Shown: positions 1-5,821 of the stretch, piece after piece
Layout: every line of letters starts with the position of its first letter
Position numbering within the stretch: position 1 is the first letter of the stretch
DNA from: Rhodoferax sp.
GTDB lineage: Bacteria > Pseudomonadota > Gammaproteobacteria > Burkholderiales > Burkholderiaceae_C
Length of the DNA stretch: 7,782 bases
Assembly (NCBI GenBank): GCA_028711355.1
Contig: JAQTSL010000171.1
Coordinates: forward strand, 1-7,782
Direction: 5' to 3'
Translations under genes and position numbers: made by a program
The notes under the pieces: model-generated
The model's input: the letters and a program-made list of their open reading frames with translations, nothing else
Told to the model about the DNA's origin: nothing
Database searches by the model: none

Positions 1-526
1 GCCGGCGTTGGTCGCCTACGTCTGGGCGCTCAAGGGGTTAGGGCGTTGGGGCTGGATTGCGGCGTTTGTCTATTGCGCTTGCGCTGCACTGCGGCTGGCA
101 CGTTTTAACGTCAATACCGCCGTGGTGGATAAGCGCTATTTTCAGGGTTTGCCATCGCCTGCCGCAGCAGCTCTGGTGGCGGGCTTCATCTGGGTCGCCA
201 CCGATATCGGGTTGGCCCGCAGTGACCTGGCCTGGCCAATGTTTGTGACGGCACTGTATGCGGGTTTGACGATGGTGACCAATGTGCCGTTTTACAGTTT
301 CAAGGACGTGCACATGAAGCGCAGTGTGCCGTTTGCGGTGATCGTGCTGATTGCCATCGGCATTGCGGTGATCAATATTGACCCACCGATTGTTTTGTTT
401 GGCATTTTTGTGGCCTATGGCCTGAGCGGTTACTTCATTTATTTTTGGCGCAAGGCCAAGGGCATACCGACCAGTGTGATCAGCACCTCAACCGAGGAAC
501 CTGAAGAACGTGGGTTGCACAAATAA
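1..526 (+). CDS. pssA: CDP-diacylglycerol--serine O-phosphatidyltransferase, 3' part
   Basis: This membrane enzyme transfers a phosphatidyl group from CDP-diacylglycerol to L-serine, giving phosphatidylserine, the precursor of phosphatidylethanolamine. The frame is open from base 2, so the gene begins outside the window and about 174 C-terminal codons are present, ending in TAA at 524-526. The stretch RLARFN followed by FQGLPSPAAA is characteristic of the bacterial PssA branch of the CDP-alcohol phosphatidyltransferases. About four or five hydrophobic segments follow, and the tail is polar (STSTEEPEERGLHK). The catalytic DGxxAR...GxxxDxxxD motif should lie upstream and is not visible. In Burkholderiales, pssA commonly sits between ilv genes and leuA, which fits the next gene. 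The TTG at position 8 is an internal Leu codon, not a start. The family call is fairly secure; activity cannot be judged without the N-terminal half. Confidence 0.88.
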   Translation, partial: PALVAYVWALKGLGRWGWIAAFVYCACAALRLARFNVNTAVVDKRYFQGLPSPAAAALVAGFIWVATDIGLARSDLAWPMFVTALYAGLTMVTNVPFYSFKDVHMKRSVPFAVIVLIAIGIAVINIDPPIVLFGIFVAYGLSGYFIYFWRKAKGIPTSVISTSTEEPEERGLHK

Positions 527-538
527 GATGAAAACCTG

Positions 539-547
539 TGGTACATT
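539..547 (+). promoter_or_regulatory. Candidate extended -10 promoter for the leuA leader
   Basis: The bases TGGTACATT form an extended -10 element (TG, one base, then TACATT, 4/6 to TATAAT). There is no good -35 at 16-18 bp; the nearest match, TTGCAC at 515-520, is 21 bp away. Transcription would start about 7 bp downstream, at or within a base or two of the leader ATG at 554. This is inferred from sequence only. Confidence 0.4.
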
Positions 548-553
548 GGCATC

Positions 554-607
554 ATGCAAACGCTACTGCTATCTCTACTACTGACACCCAGCGGGTGGAG
601 TTGTTAG
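554..607 (+). CDS. leuL: leuA leader peptide (leucine attenuation peptide)
   Basis: This short ORF encodes MQTLLLSLLLTPSGWSC (17 residues) and stops at TAG 605-607. Six of its first nine residues after Met are leucine, arranged LLL-S-LLL and read from CTA CTG CTA, then CTA CTA CTG. CTA is rarely used in the neighbouring genes, so these codons should be sensitive to charged tRNA-Leu supply. The ORF starts 27 bp after the pssA stop, ends 24 bp before an intrinsic terminator, and precedes leuA. That is the standard layout of ribosome-mediated attenuation. No Shine-Dalgarno is visible before the ATG, and the likely transcription start falls almost on it, so a leaderless message is plausible. The peptide itself probably has no function beyond being translated. 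The gene symbol is given by analogy with enterobacterial leuL, not by homology. Confidence 0.82.
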   Translation: MQTLLLSLLLTPSGWSC

Positions 608-638
608 CACCTGATTGCATCAACCCAGCACAGCCCGC
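585..638 (+). promoter_or_regulatory. Pause hairpin and antiterminator of the leuA attenuator
   Basis: Two mutually exclusive pairings can be drawn by hand. CACCC (585-589) pairs with GGGTG (593-597), making a small hairpin inside the 3' end of the leader ORF. Alternatively GCGGGT (591-596) pairs with GCCCGC (633-638), the 5' arm of the downstream terminator, with one G-U pair. A ribosome stalled early in the Leu codons (563-583) would keep segment 585-589 from pairing and favour the second structure, giving read-through. A ribosome that reaches the stop at 605 would cover 591-596 and leave the terminator free to fold. The pairings are seen in the sequence; the mechanism is inferred from the known trp/leu/his attenuator logic. 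Confidence 0.6.
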
Positions 639-665
639 ATGCCAGCCGCAGCGGGCTTTTTTTTT
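632..665 (+). terminator. Intrinsic terminator of the leuA attenuator
   Basis: AGCCCGC (632-638) pairs with GCGGGCT (651-657). After a bulged A639 the helix can continue as TGC (640-642) with GCA (648-650), around a 5-base loop. Nine T residues follow (657-665). This is a textbook Rho-independent terminator, but it lies directly before the leuA ribosome-binding site, so constitutive termination would silence leuA. It is therefore best read as a conditional attenuator for leucine control and for read-through from pssA. Confidence 0.85.
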
Positions 666-676
666 GGAGAACCGAG

Positions 677-2215
677 ATGACCGATAAATTGGTAATTTTT
701 GATACCACGTTGCGTGACGGCGAGCAGTCGCCCGGAGCGTCGATGACGCGTGACGAAAAGCTGCGCATCGCACGCCAACTGGAGCGGCTCAAAGTCGATG
801 TGATCGAAGCCGGTTTTGCCGCCAGCTCCAACGGTGATTTTGAATGCATTCAGGCGATTGCCAAGCACATCAAGGATTCGACCGTCTGCTCGCTGTCACG
901 TGCCAATGATCGCGATATCACCCGAGCTGCTGACGCGCTGCAAGGGGCTAACCGGGCACGTATCCACACTTTCATTGCCACGTCGCCGGTGCACATGGAA
1001 AAAAAGCTGCGCATGACGCCAGAGCAGGTGCTGGAGCAGGCCAAACAGGCGGTGCGCTTTGCCCGCAATCGGGTGGCCGATGTGGAATTTAGCGCGGAAG
1101 ACGCCTACCGCAGTGAAGAAGATTTTCTGTGCCGGGTGCTCGAAGCTGCAATCAATGAAGGTGCCACAACCATCAACGTCCCAGACACCGTTGGCTACGC
1201 TATCCCCGAGCTGTACGGCAACTTTATCCGTACCCTGCGCCAGCGCGTGCCAAATTCGGACAAGGCGATCTGGTCGGTGCACTGCCACAACGATCTGGGC
1301 ATGGCGGTGGCCAATTCACTGGCTGGCGTCAAGATTGGTGGTGCGCGTCAGGTGGAGTGCACCATCAATGGGCTGGGTGAACGAGCCGGTAATTGCAGTC
1401 TGGAAGAAGTGGTGATGGCGATCCGTACCCGGCGCGACTATTTTGATCTGGACGTGGGGGTTGATGCCTCGCAGATATTGGCGGCCAGCCGCATGGTCAG
1501 CCAGACCACCGGGTTTGTGGTGCAACCGAACAAGGCCATTGTCGGCGCCAACGCTTTTGCGCACACCGCTGGCATTCACCAGGACGGCATCATGAAAGCG
1601 CGCGACACCTACGAGATCATGCGCGCCGAAGACGTCGGTTGGTCGGCCAACAAGATGATCTTGGGCAAGCTCAGTGGGCGCAACGCCTTCAAACAGCGTT
1701 TGCAGGAACTCGGCGTCCAGCTCGACAGTGAGGCCGAGGTCAATCTGGCGTTCGCCAAATTCAAAGACCTGGCCGACCGCAAAAGCGAAATCTTTGACGA
1801 GGACATCCTGGCGCTGGTCAGTGAGGAAAGTGTGCAGCATGGCGGTGACCGCTACGGCTTTGTTTCACTCTCGCAGCACAGCGAAACTGGCGAGTTGCCG
1901 CACGCAACGGTGGTCATTAGCATGGACGGCAAAGAAGTCAGCGGCCAGGCCAACGGCAACGGGCCGGTCGATGCGTCACTCAAGGCGATCGAGGCCAACG
2001 CTAAAAGCGGCTGCGAAATGGTGTTGTATTCGGTCAATGCGATCAGTGGTTCCACCGAAAGCCAGGGCGAAGTGACGGTTCGTTTGCAAAGCAGTGGCCG
2101 CATCGTCAATGGCGTGGGGGCTGACCCTGACATTGTGGTTGCGTCGGCCAAAGCCTACATCAGCGCGTTGAACAAACTCAACAGCCAGGTGGACCGCGTG
2201 GCGGCGCAAGGGTGA
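677..2215 (+). CDS. leuA: 2-isopropylmalate synthase
   Basis: This cytoplasmic enzyme condenses acetyl-CoA with 2-oxoisovalerate to give 2-isopropylmalate, the committed step of leucine synthesis. The product is 512 aa, close to E. coli LeuA (523 aa). The N-terminal TIM barrel carries FDTTLRDGEQSPG (residues 8-20) with the metal-binding Asp14. HCHND follows at 202-206, with metal ligands His202 and His204, and the NGLGERAGN signature (231-239) supplies the Asn ligand. A linker region ends near residue 360. The C-terminal part matches the LeuA allosteric domain that binds leucine for feedback inhibition. The start is well supported: GGAG at 666-669 lies 7 bases before ATG 677 and follows the attenuator T-run at once. 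The gene is thus probably controlled twice, by attenuation and by feedback. All motifs are intact and no disruption is seen. Confidence 0.97.
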   Translation: MTDKLVIFDTTLRDGEQSPGASMTRDEKLRIARQLERLKVDVIEAGFAASSNGDFECIQAIAKHIKDSTVCSLSRANDRDITRAADALQGANRARIHTFIATSPVHMEKKLRMTPEQVLEQAKQAVRFARNRVADVEFSAEDAYRSEEDFLCRVLEAAINEGATTINVPDTVGYAIPELYGNFIRTLRQRVPNSDKAIWSVHCHNDLGMAVANSLAGVKIGGARQVECTINGLGERAGNCSLEEVVMAIRTRRDYFDLDVGVDASQILAASRMVSQTTGFVVQPNKAIVGANAFAHTAGIHQDGIMKARDTYEIMRAEDVGWSANKMILGKLSGRNAFKQRLQELGVQLDSEAEVNLAFAKFKDLADRKSEIFDEDILALVSEESVQHGGDRYGFVSLSQHSETGELPHATVVISMDGKEVSGQANGNGPVDASLKAIEANAKSGCEMVLYSVNAISGSTESQGEVTVRLQSSGRIVNGVGADPDIVVASAKAYISALNKLNSQVDRVAAQG

Positions 2216-2220
2216 ATTTG

Positions 2221-2258
2221 CTTGCATCGTTTACTTCAGTTGAAGAAAGTCGTGCAAG
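2221..2258 (+). terminator. Long imperfect stem-loop just after leuA
   Basis: Six bases after the leuA stop, a 38-base stretch folds back on itself. CTTGCA (2221-2226) pairs with TGCAAG (2253-2258), and CTTC (2234-2237) pairs with GAAG (2242-2245) around the loop AGTT. The bases between add A-T and G-T pairs with two mismatches, so the arms are 17 bases each. No T-run follows, so it is not a canonical intrinsic terminator. It could protect the leuA mRNA 3' end, pause polymerase, or be a weak terminator. Confidence 0.35.
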
Positions 2259-2264
2259 TACTTG

Positions 2265-2292
2265 TTGCGATGAAGATTTTTACGCGTAAACT
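2265..2292 (+). promoter_or_regulatory. Candidate sigma70 promoter of pbpG
   Basis: TTGCGA (2265-2270) and TAAACT (2287-2292) are separated by 16 bp; each matches its consensus hexamer at 4 of 6 positions. Transcription would start near 2299, leaving an untranslated leader of about 30 bases before ATG 2329. This is the best pair seen in the 113-bp gap between leuA and pbpG. Confidence 0.4.
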
Positions 2293-2320
2293 CCGGCCAT
2301 GGTGAACCCACAGACCGGAG
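2291..2320 (+). other. Inverted repeat covering the pbpG Shine-Dalgarno
   Basis: CTCCGG (2291-2296) is the exact reverse complement of CCGGAG (2315-2320), which contains the pbpG ribosome-binding GGAG (2317-2320). An inner TGG/CCA pairing (2300-2302 with 2308-2310) could stabilise it. In a transcript that includes both arms the ribosome site would be masked. Transcripts starting at the proposed promoter (near 2299) would lack the 5' arm, so only read-through RNA from leuA could fold this way. As DNA it could also be a protein-binding site. Confidence 0.35.
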
Positions 2321-2328
2321 CTTGAATC

Positions 2329-3384
2329 ATGCGACATTTTTTTCAGGTTTCAATGCGTCAGAGATCAGGCAGATTTCTCTGTCTGGTAGGTGCGCTTTTG
2401 GGGCTGTTGCTGGCGCCAGTGTTGGTGGTGCAGGCTGCGACGCACAGCAGCACACGAATATCCAAGGTTTATCCTGGCAAAGCGGGTTTTACCAAAGCCA
2501 AAAAGACAGTGCAGGTCAGCAAGCGCCGTGTTGCTCGCCAAGCGGCACTGGCGCGCGTCACACCCTCAGCGGGACAGGTGTCTGGTCTGCGCGCTACGGC
2601 GGACGACCTGCGGCTCAAATCGAGCGTGGCGCTGGTGGTGGATCAGCAGACCAATGAAGTGCTCTACAGCAAGAATCACAAGGCCGTGTTGCCAATCGCG
2701 TCGCTGACCAAACTGATGACCGGTTTGCTGGTGGACGAGGCCAAGTTGCCGCTAGACGAATCAATTGTCATCACCCAGGAAGACGTAGATACCGAAAAGG
2801 GTAGCCGCTCGCGCCTGCAAGTGGGCAGCGCGCTGACGCGCGGTGAATTGCTGCATTTGGCGTTGATGTCCAGCGAAAACCGGGCGGCGCACGCGCTGGG
2901 ACGCACCTACCCGGGCGGACTACGGGCGTTTGTACTTGCCATGAATGGCAAGGCGCGTGCCCTTGGTATGAACGATACGGTCTATGTCGAGCCGACGGGC
3001 TTGTCCAGCAACAACAGATCCAGCGCGCAGGACTTGGCAAAACTGGTTGATACCGCCTCCCAGTACCCACTGTTGCGCGAGTTGACGACCTCGCCAAGCT
3101 TTGCCGTGGCTGTGGGTCAGCGTTCGGTGCAGTTCAAAAACACCAATCGCCTGGTGCTCAATCCATCGTGGGACATCGGCCTGCAAAAAACCGGCTATAT
3201 CTCAGAGGCTGGGCGTTGTCTGGTCATGCAGACGCGTATTGCCGGGCGCAACCTGATCATGGTGTTTCTTGATTCGGCGGGCAAACTTACCCGAATTGCC
3301 GACGCGCAACGCGTGCGGCGCTGGATCGAATCGGCTGGCAGTACCGCACGGGTGCTTCAAATTCCTACCACACCGGGAGCCTGA
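2329..3384 (+). CDS. pbpG: D-alanyl-D-alanine endopeptidase, PBP7-type
   Basis: This penicillin-binding serine peptidase cleaves D-Ala-meso-DAP cross-links of peptidoglycan in the periplasm. The product is 351 aa. An N-terminal signal peptide (basic start, hydrophobic core about 16-34) has a likely cleavage after VQA (residue 36). A Lys/Arg-rich linker follows (about 45-75), then the S11/DacA-like catalytic domain (about 95-335). The active-site SxxK is SLTK with Ser125 and Lys128, SxN is SEN at 182-184, and KTG lies at 287-289. The segment ISEAGRCLVM after KTG is typical of PBP7. No long C-terminal amphipathic anchor, as in DacA, is seen, which favours endopeptidase over carboxypeptidase. 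ATG 2329 is chosen because GGAG (2317-2320) lies 8 bases upstream; ATG 2353 has only a weak site. The gene is separate from leuA and converges on the IclR gene. Confidence 0.93.
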   Translation: MRHFFQVSMRQRSGRFLCLVGALLGLLLAPVLVVQAATHSSTRISKVYPGKAGFTKAKKTVQVSKRRVARQAALARVTPSAGQVSGLRATADDLRLKSSVALVVDQQTNEVLYSKNHKAVLPIASLTKLMTGLLVDEAKLPLDESIVITQEDVDTEKGSRSRLQVGSALTRGELLHLALMSSENRAAHALGRTYPGGLRAFVLAMNGKARALGMNDTVYVEPTGLSSNNRSSAQDLAKLVDTASQYPLLRELTTSPSFAVAVGQRSVQFKNTNRLVLNPSWDIGLQKTGYISEAGRCLVMQTRIAGRNLIMVFLDSAGKLTRIADAQRVRRWIESAGSTARVLQIPTTPGA

Positions 3385-3386
3385 CG

Positions 3387-3410
3387 GTACGCCTTCGGCG
3401 GTGCGTGTTT
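3387..3410. terminator. Weak hairpin between convergent pbpG and iclR genes
   Basis: CGCC (3390-3393) pairs with GGCG (3397-3400) around a TTC loop. After a bulged G3401 the stem extends by GTA (3387-3389) with TGC (3402-3404), including one G-T pair. Only GTGTTT follows on the + strand, so termination of pbpG would be inefficient. The gap between the two stop codons is just 25 bp, and this is the only structure found there. Confidence 0.35.
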
Positions 3411-4189
3411 CACAGCCCCTGGTGGCCAAGTTGGTGGGAGATTTCCTCGGCGGTAGCTTTGAGTCGTGGTAACCAAGCCTCATCCATCCGGCCTGCTGGC
3501 GCCGACACCGACAGCCCGGCAACCAGCCGCCCCTGATCGTCGTAAATACCGGCAGCCATACAGCGCACCCCCAGTTCCAGCTCTTCGTTGTCGTTGGCGT
3601 AGCCTTCACGCTTGACGCGCGCCAATTCGCGTTCCAGCGTCGGCAGTTGCGTCAAGCTATTTTTGGTGTGGCCGCTCAAGCCCGTGCGGGCGGCGTAAGC
3701 GCGAATTTTGTGAGGTTCATCTGAAGCCAAGAACAATTTGCCAACCGATGTCAGGTGCAGCGGTGCGCGGCCCCCAATGGCGCGAATCACCTGCATGCCA
3801 GAGCGCTCACTGAAGGCCCGCTCGATATAGACGATCTCGTCGCCCTGACGCATACTTAAGTTGACTGGCTGCTGGGTAATGCGATGCAATTCGCGCATCG
3901 GGCCAACGGCAGCGTCGCGCACGTTGAGCCGGTTCTTGACCAAGTTGCCCAGCTCCAGCAAGCGCATCCCCAGCCGATAGGTGCCCGATTGCGGCCGATC
4001 GACAAAACGGCCGGTGGCCAGATCGTTCAGGATGCGATGGGTGGTGGAAGCATGCAGCCCGGCTTTTGCACTGATCTCCTTGAGCGACATGGCATCCTCG
4101 CGCGAGGCAAGAATGTCAATCAGGGTGAACATACGTTGGATCACCTGGACGGTAGGTGTGGACGGGATTCCGGGGTCTGACTTGCGCAT
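3410..4189 (-). CDS. IclR-family transcriptional regulator
   Basis: The product is 259 aa, the usual length for an IclR-type DNA-binding regulator. An N-terminal winged helix-turn-helix spans about residues 13-75, with the helix-turn-helix at SLKEISAKAGLHASTTHRIL (35-54). An effector-binding domain covers about 85-255. It includes APLHLTSVGKLFLA (142-155) and the family signature around ELGVRCMAAGIYD (205-217), whose Cys210 lies near the ligand pocket in relatives. Such proteins repress or activate catabolic or stress genes by binding small organic acids or aromatics; the ligand and targets here cannot be inferred. The gene is codirectional with bpt, 75 bp downstream of it, but has its own likely promoter (TAAAAT on the minus strand). 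GAAGG lies 4 bases before ATG 4189. It ends convergent with pbpG. No metabolic gene is adjacent, so it may act elsewhere or on itself. Confidence 0.93.
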   Translation of the reverse strand: MRKSDPGIPSTPTVQVIQRMFTLIDILASREDAMSLKEISAKAGLHASTTHRILNDLATGRFVDRPQSGTYRLGMRLLELGNLVKNRLNVRDAAVGPMRELHRITQQPVNLSMRQGDEIVYIERAFSERSGMQVIRAIGGRAPLHLTSVGKLFLASDEPHKIRAYAARTGLSGHTKNSLTQLPTLERELARVKREGYANDNEELELGVRCMAAGIYDDQGRLVAGLSVSAPAGRMDEAWLPRLKATAEEISHQLGHQGL

Positions 4190-4198
4190 ACAGCCTTC

Positions 4199-4265
4199 GC
4201 TTGGTTTGCCTCTATTTTACTTGGTGAAATCTTGGATCGGTTGATGCAAAAAGGTGATACCAAGT
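4199..4265 (-). promoter_or_regulatory. iclR promoter region with CTTGG boxes
   Basis: Read on the minus strand, TAAAAT (complement of 4214-4219) is a good -10 for the regulator gene; no clear -35 is present. On the + strand, CTTGG occurs at 4200-4204, 4220-4224 and 4231-4235, spaced about two and one helical turns apart. ACTTGGT (4219-4225) is matched by its reverse complement ACCAAGT at 4259-4265. One box abuts the -10. IclR proteins often autoregulate, so an operator is plausible but unproven. Confidence 0.35.
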
Positions 4266-5014
4266 TAAGGATCGACTGTGCCAGCGGACTGCCAATGCCC
4301 GTTGATCAGAAGTTGGTGCGGGTTGAAACGCGACTTGTAAGACATCTTCTGGCAGCCGTCGATCCAGTAGCCGAGGTAGAGGTACTCCAGTCCCAACCTG
4401 CGCGCCAGCTCGATTTGCCACAGCACATTAAAGGTGCCGTAGCTCTGGCGCAGCTCGGGTGCATAAAAGGTATAAACCGCCGACAAGGCATCATCGAACC
4501 GATCAATCAGCGAAACCATCTTGAGCATTCCCGGTTCCTGCCCGCAGACAGGCAGCCGGAACTCAACCAGCAGTGACGACACCTGGCTGGCGACCAAAAA
4601 TTCTTGATACTGCGCGATGTCGTCCACGTCCATGCCGCCACCGGCGTGCCGGGCGCGTTGGTAGCGGATGTACAAGGCGTAATGCTCGACTGAAAAGACC
4701 GGAGCGATGATGTTGCTGGTTAGCTGGGTATGCTGTCGCCAGGCGCGTTTCTGGCTGCGTGTCGGCTCAAACGCGGCCACCGGAACGCGGATCGAACGGC
4801 ATGCCTGGCACAGATCACAGTGCGGACGGTAAACGAAGGTTCCACTGCGTCTGAAGCCCTGGGCAACGAGCCGCGCGTAGGTATCGTTGTCAATCGAGTC
4901 GTTAGGTGCCACCACCTCTGAACGCGCCATCTTGCCGGGCAGATAGCTGCAAGGGTAGGTGGCAGTGGCGTAGCTCTGAAGTCCGGTGTTGCCCAGATGC
5001 GAAGAATCAGTCAC
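4265..5014 (-). CDS. bpt: Aspartate/glutamate leucyltransferase (Bpt)
   Basis: This cytoplasmic enzyme transfers Leu from leucyl-tRNA to proteins with N-terminal Asp or Glu, creating a primary N-degron read by ClpS/ClpAP. The product is 249 aa, near the family norm. The N-terminal ATE domain has YPCSYLPG (20-27) and YRPHCDLCQACRS with Cys66, Cys69 and Cys72. The C-terminal ATE domain includes ARHAGGGMD, LVEFRLP and YLYLGYWIDG, all typical of bacterial Bpt. The start is GTG 5014-5012, whose last two bases begin the TGA stop of aat (a GTGA overlap). A longer in-frame ORF to 5206 exists, but it runs into aat in another frame and lacks family similarity there. Overlap with aat implies translational coupling and a two-gene N-degron operon, as described in Vibrio vulnificus. 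The Cys cluster resembles that of eukaryotic Ate1, where it is linked to metal or Fe-S binding. Confidence 0.94.
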   Translation of the reverse strand: MTDSSHLGNTGLQSYATATYPCSYLPGKMARSEVVAPNDSIDNDTYARLVAQGFRRSGTFVYRPHCDLCQACRSIRVPVAAFEPTRSQKRAWRQHTQLTSNIIAPVFSVEHYALYIRYQRARHAGGGMDVDDIAQYQEFLVASQVSSLLVEFRLPVCGQEPGMLKMVSLIDRFDDALSAVYTFYAPELRQSYGTFNVLWQIELARRLGLEYLYLGYWIDGCQKMSYKSRFNPHQLLINGHWQSAGTVDP

Positions 5015-5775
5015 GATGCGGTGGTCTCCCGGTCCAAAAGATGGTGCCAGTCGAGCGGTGCGAACGCCCAGTGCGGTGCGTCCAGCTCGCTGGCTTGTAC
5101 GATGTGTTGCAGAAACCAAGCACGTGGTACTTCTTGTGCACCCATCGAATTCAAATGGGGCGTGTTCTGCTGGCAATCGATGTGTGTTACACCAAACTCC
5201 CGGCACATCGCCACCAGTGCGGCCAGTGCGATCTTGGAGCCATCGGTGCTACGGTGAAACATGGATTCGCCAAAAACAGCCTTACCCAGCGCCACAAAGT
5301 ACAAGCCACCCTGCAATTCGCCGTCGATCCAGGTCTCAACGCTATGGGCCAGGCCGGCGTGATGCAACCGCGTGTAGGCTTGGACCATTGCCGGCACGAT
5401 CCAGGTGCCGTGTTGTCCGTGGCGTATGCTTTGAGCGCAAGCGCTGATGACCGCCTTGAACGCCGAGTCAACCCGAATCTGACAATCCGACGAACGGATA
5501 AATTGTTTCAGGCGTTTTTTCAACGAAATGCGCAGATGAAAGCTGCCGACGTTGAGCACCATCCTGGGGTCAGGGCTCCACCACAGAATCGGTTGGCCTG
5601 GGCTGAACCACGGAAAAATGGCGTTGTGATAGGCCTGTGTGAGGGTTGCTACCGACAAATCGCCGCCGGCGCACAGCAGGCCAGGCGCAATGGTCGCTGC
5701 ATCCCACGCGCTGTCTGTCGGTGGAAACGCGGTGCCCGGGGGTAACCAGGTCAGGGCAGGCTGCAGACTTGGCAT
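5011..5775 (-). CDS. aat: Leucyl/phenylalanyl-tRNA--protein transferase
   Basis: Aat transfers Leu or Phe from aminoacyl-tRNA to the N-terminus of proteins beginning with Lys or Arg, feeding the ClpS/ClpAP N-degron pathway in the cytoplasm. The product is 254 aa (E. coli 234 aa). The family blocks are GLLCAGGDLS (32-41), FPWFSPGQPILWWSPDPR (54-71), HSVETW (144-149), FGESMF (168-173) and IDCQ (199-202). Glu170 and Gln202 are 32 residues apart, as E156 and Q188 are in E. coli, and Trp125 corresponds to W111, so the active site looks intact. ATG 5775 is chosen because Aat similarity begins just after it. The frame stays open to 5907, but that extension would be translated antisense through tRNA-Pro. 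No strong Shine-Dalgarno is visible (a GAG lies about 7 bases upstream). The stop overlaps the bpt start. Transcription is divergent from tRNA-Pro across a 54-bp gap. Confidence 0.95.
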   Translation of the reverse strand: MPSLQPALTWLPPGTAFPPTDSAWDAATIAPGLLCAGGDLSVATLTQAYHNAIFPWFSPGQPILWWSPDPRMVLNVGSFHLRISLKKRLKQFIRSSDCQIRVDSAFKAVISACAQSIRHGQHGTWIVPAMVQAYTRLHHAGLAHSVETWIDGELQGGLYFVALGKAVFGESMFHRSTDGSKIALAALVAMCREFGVTHIDCQQNTPHLNSMGAQEVPRAWFLQHIVQASELDAPHWAFAPLDWHHLLDRETTAS

Positions 5776-5795
5776 CTTGCGCTCAACGCCTGGCC

Positions 5796-5821
5796 GCCAA
5801 GCGGCGCCAAGCCGGTACAAT
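5796..5821 (+). promoter_or_regulatory. Candidate promoter of tRNA-Pro
   Basis: TACAAT (5816-5821), preceded by CCGG, is a good -10 (5/6) and ends 8 bases before the mature tRNA. The bases between, TGCGCCGT minus the -10 T, form a GC-rich discriminator like those of stringently controlled stable-RNA promoters. No -35 consensus is present. Instead the 20 bp before the -10 are two tandem 10-bp units, GCCAAGCGGC and GCCAAGCCGG (8/10 identical). GCCGC (5793-5797) also pairs with GCGGC (5801-5805). The same gap must hold the aat start signals on the other strand, where I see no clear promoter. Confidence 0.45.

Noticed and set aside
528..584. Alternative small ORF starting with ATG 528 in the leuA leader region
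   Set aside because: It has 18 codons in another frame with Cys/Tyr-rich content and no ribosome site. The Leu-rich ORF at 554 fits leuA attenuation, and this one does not.
1316..1840. 174-codon minus-strand ORF inside leuA
   Set aside because: It is a mirror frame of an intact leuA with no recognisable domain or start signal.
3385..3409. Possible small gene or strong bidirectional terminator between pbpG and the IclR gene
   Set aside because: The gap is 25 bp with only a weak hairpin and no T-run on either side; no gene fits.
5015..5206. Longer bpt ORF beginning at 5206
   Set aside because: It lies wholly inside aat in another frame. Bpt-like sequence begins at the GTG at 5014, which forms the GTGA overlap.
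5564..5578. TGGGGTCAGGGCTCC in aat resembling the hrpA repeat
   Set aside because: It encodes the conserved Aat residues WSPDPR on the minus strand, so protein conservation explains it.
4906..5745. 279-codon + strand ORF opposite aat and bpt
   Set aside because: It is antisense to two well-recognised genes, is rich in Cys/Arg/His without any family motif, and has no ribosome site; it is a shadow of GC-rich coding DNA.
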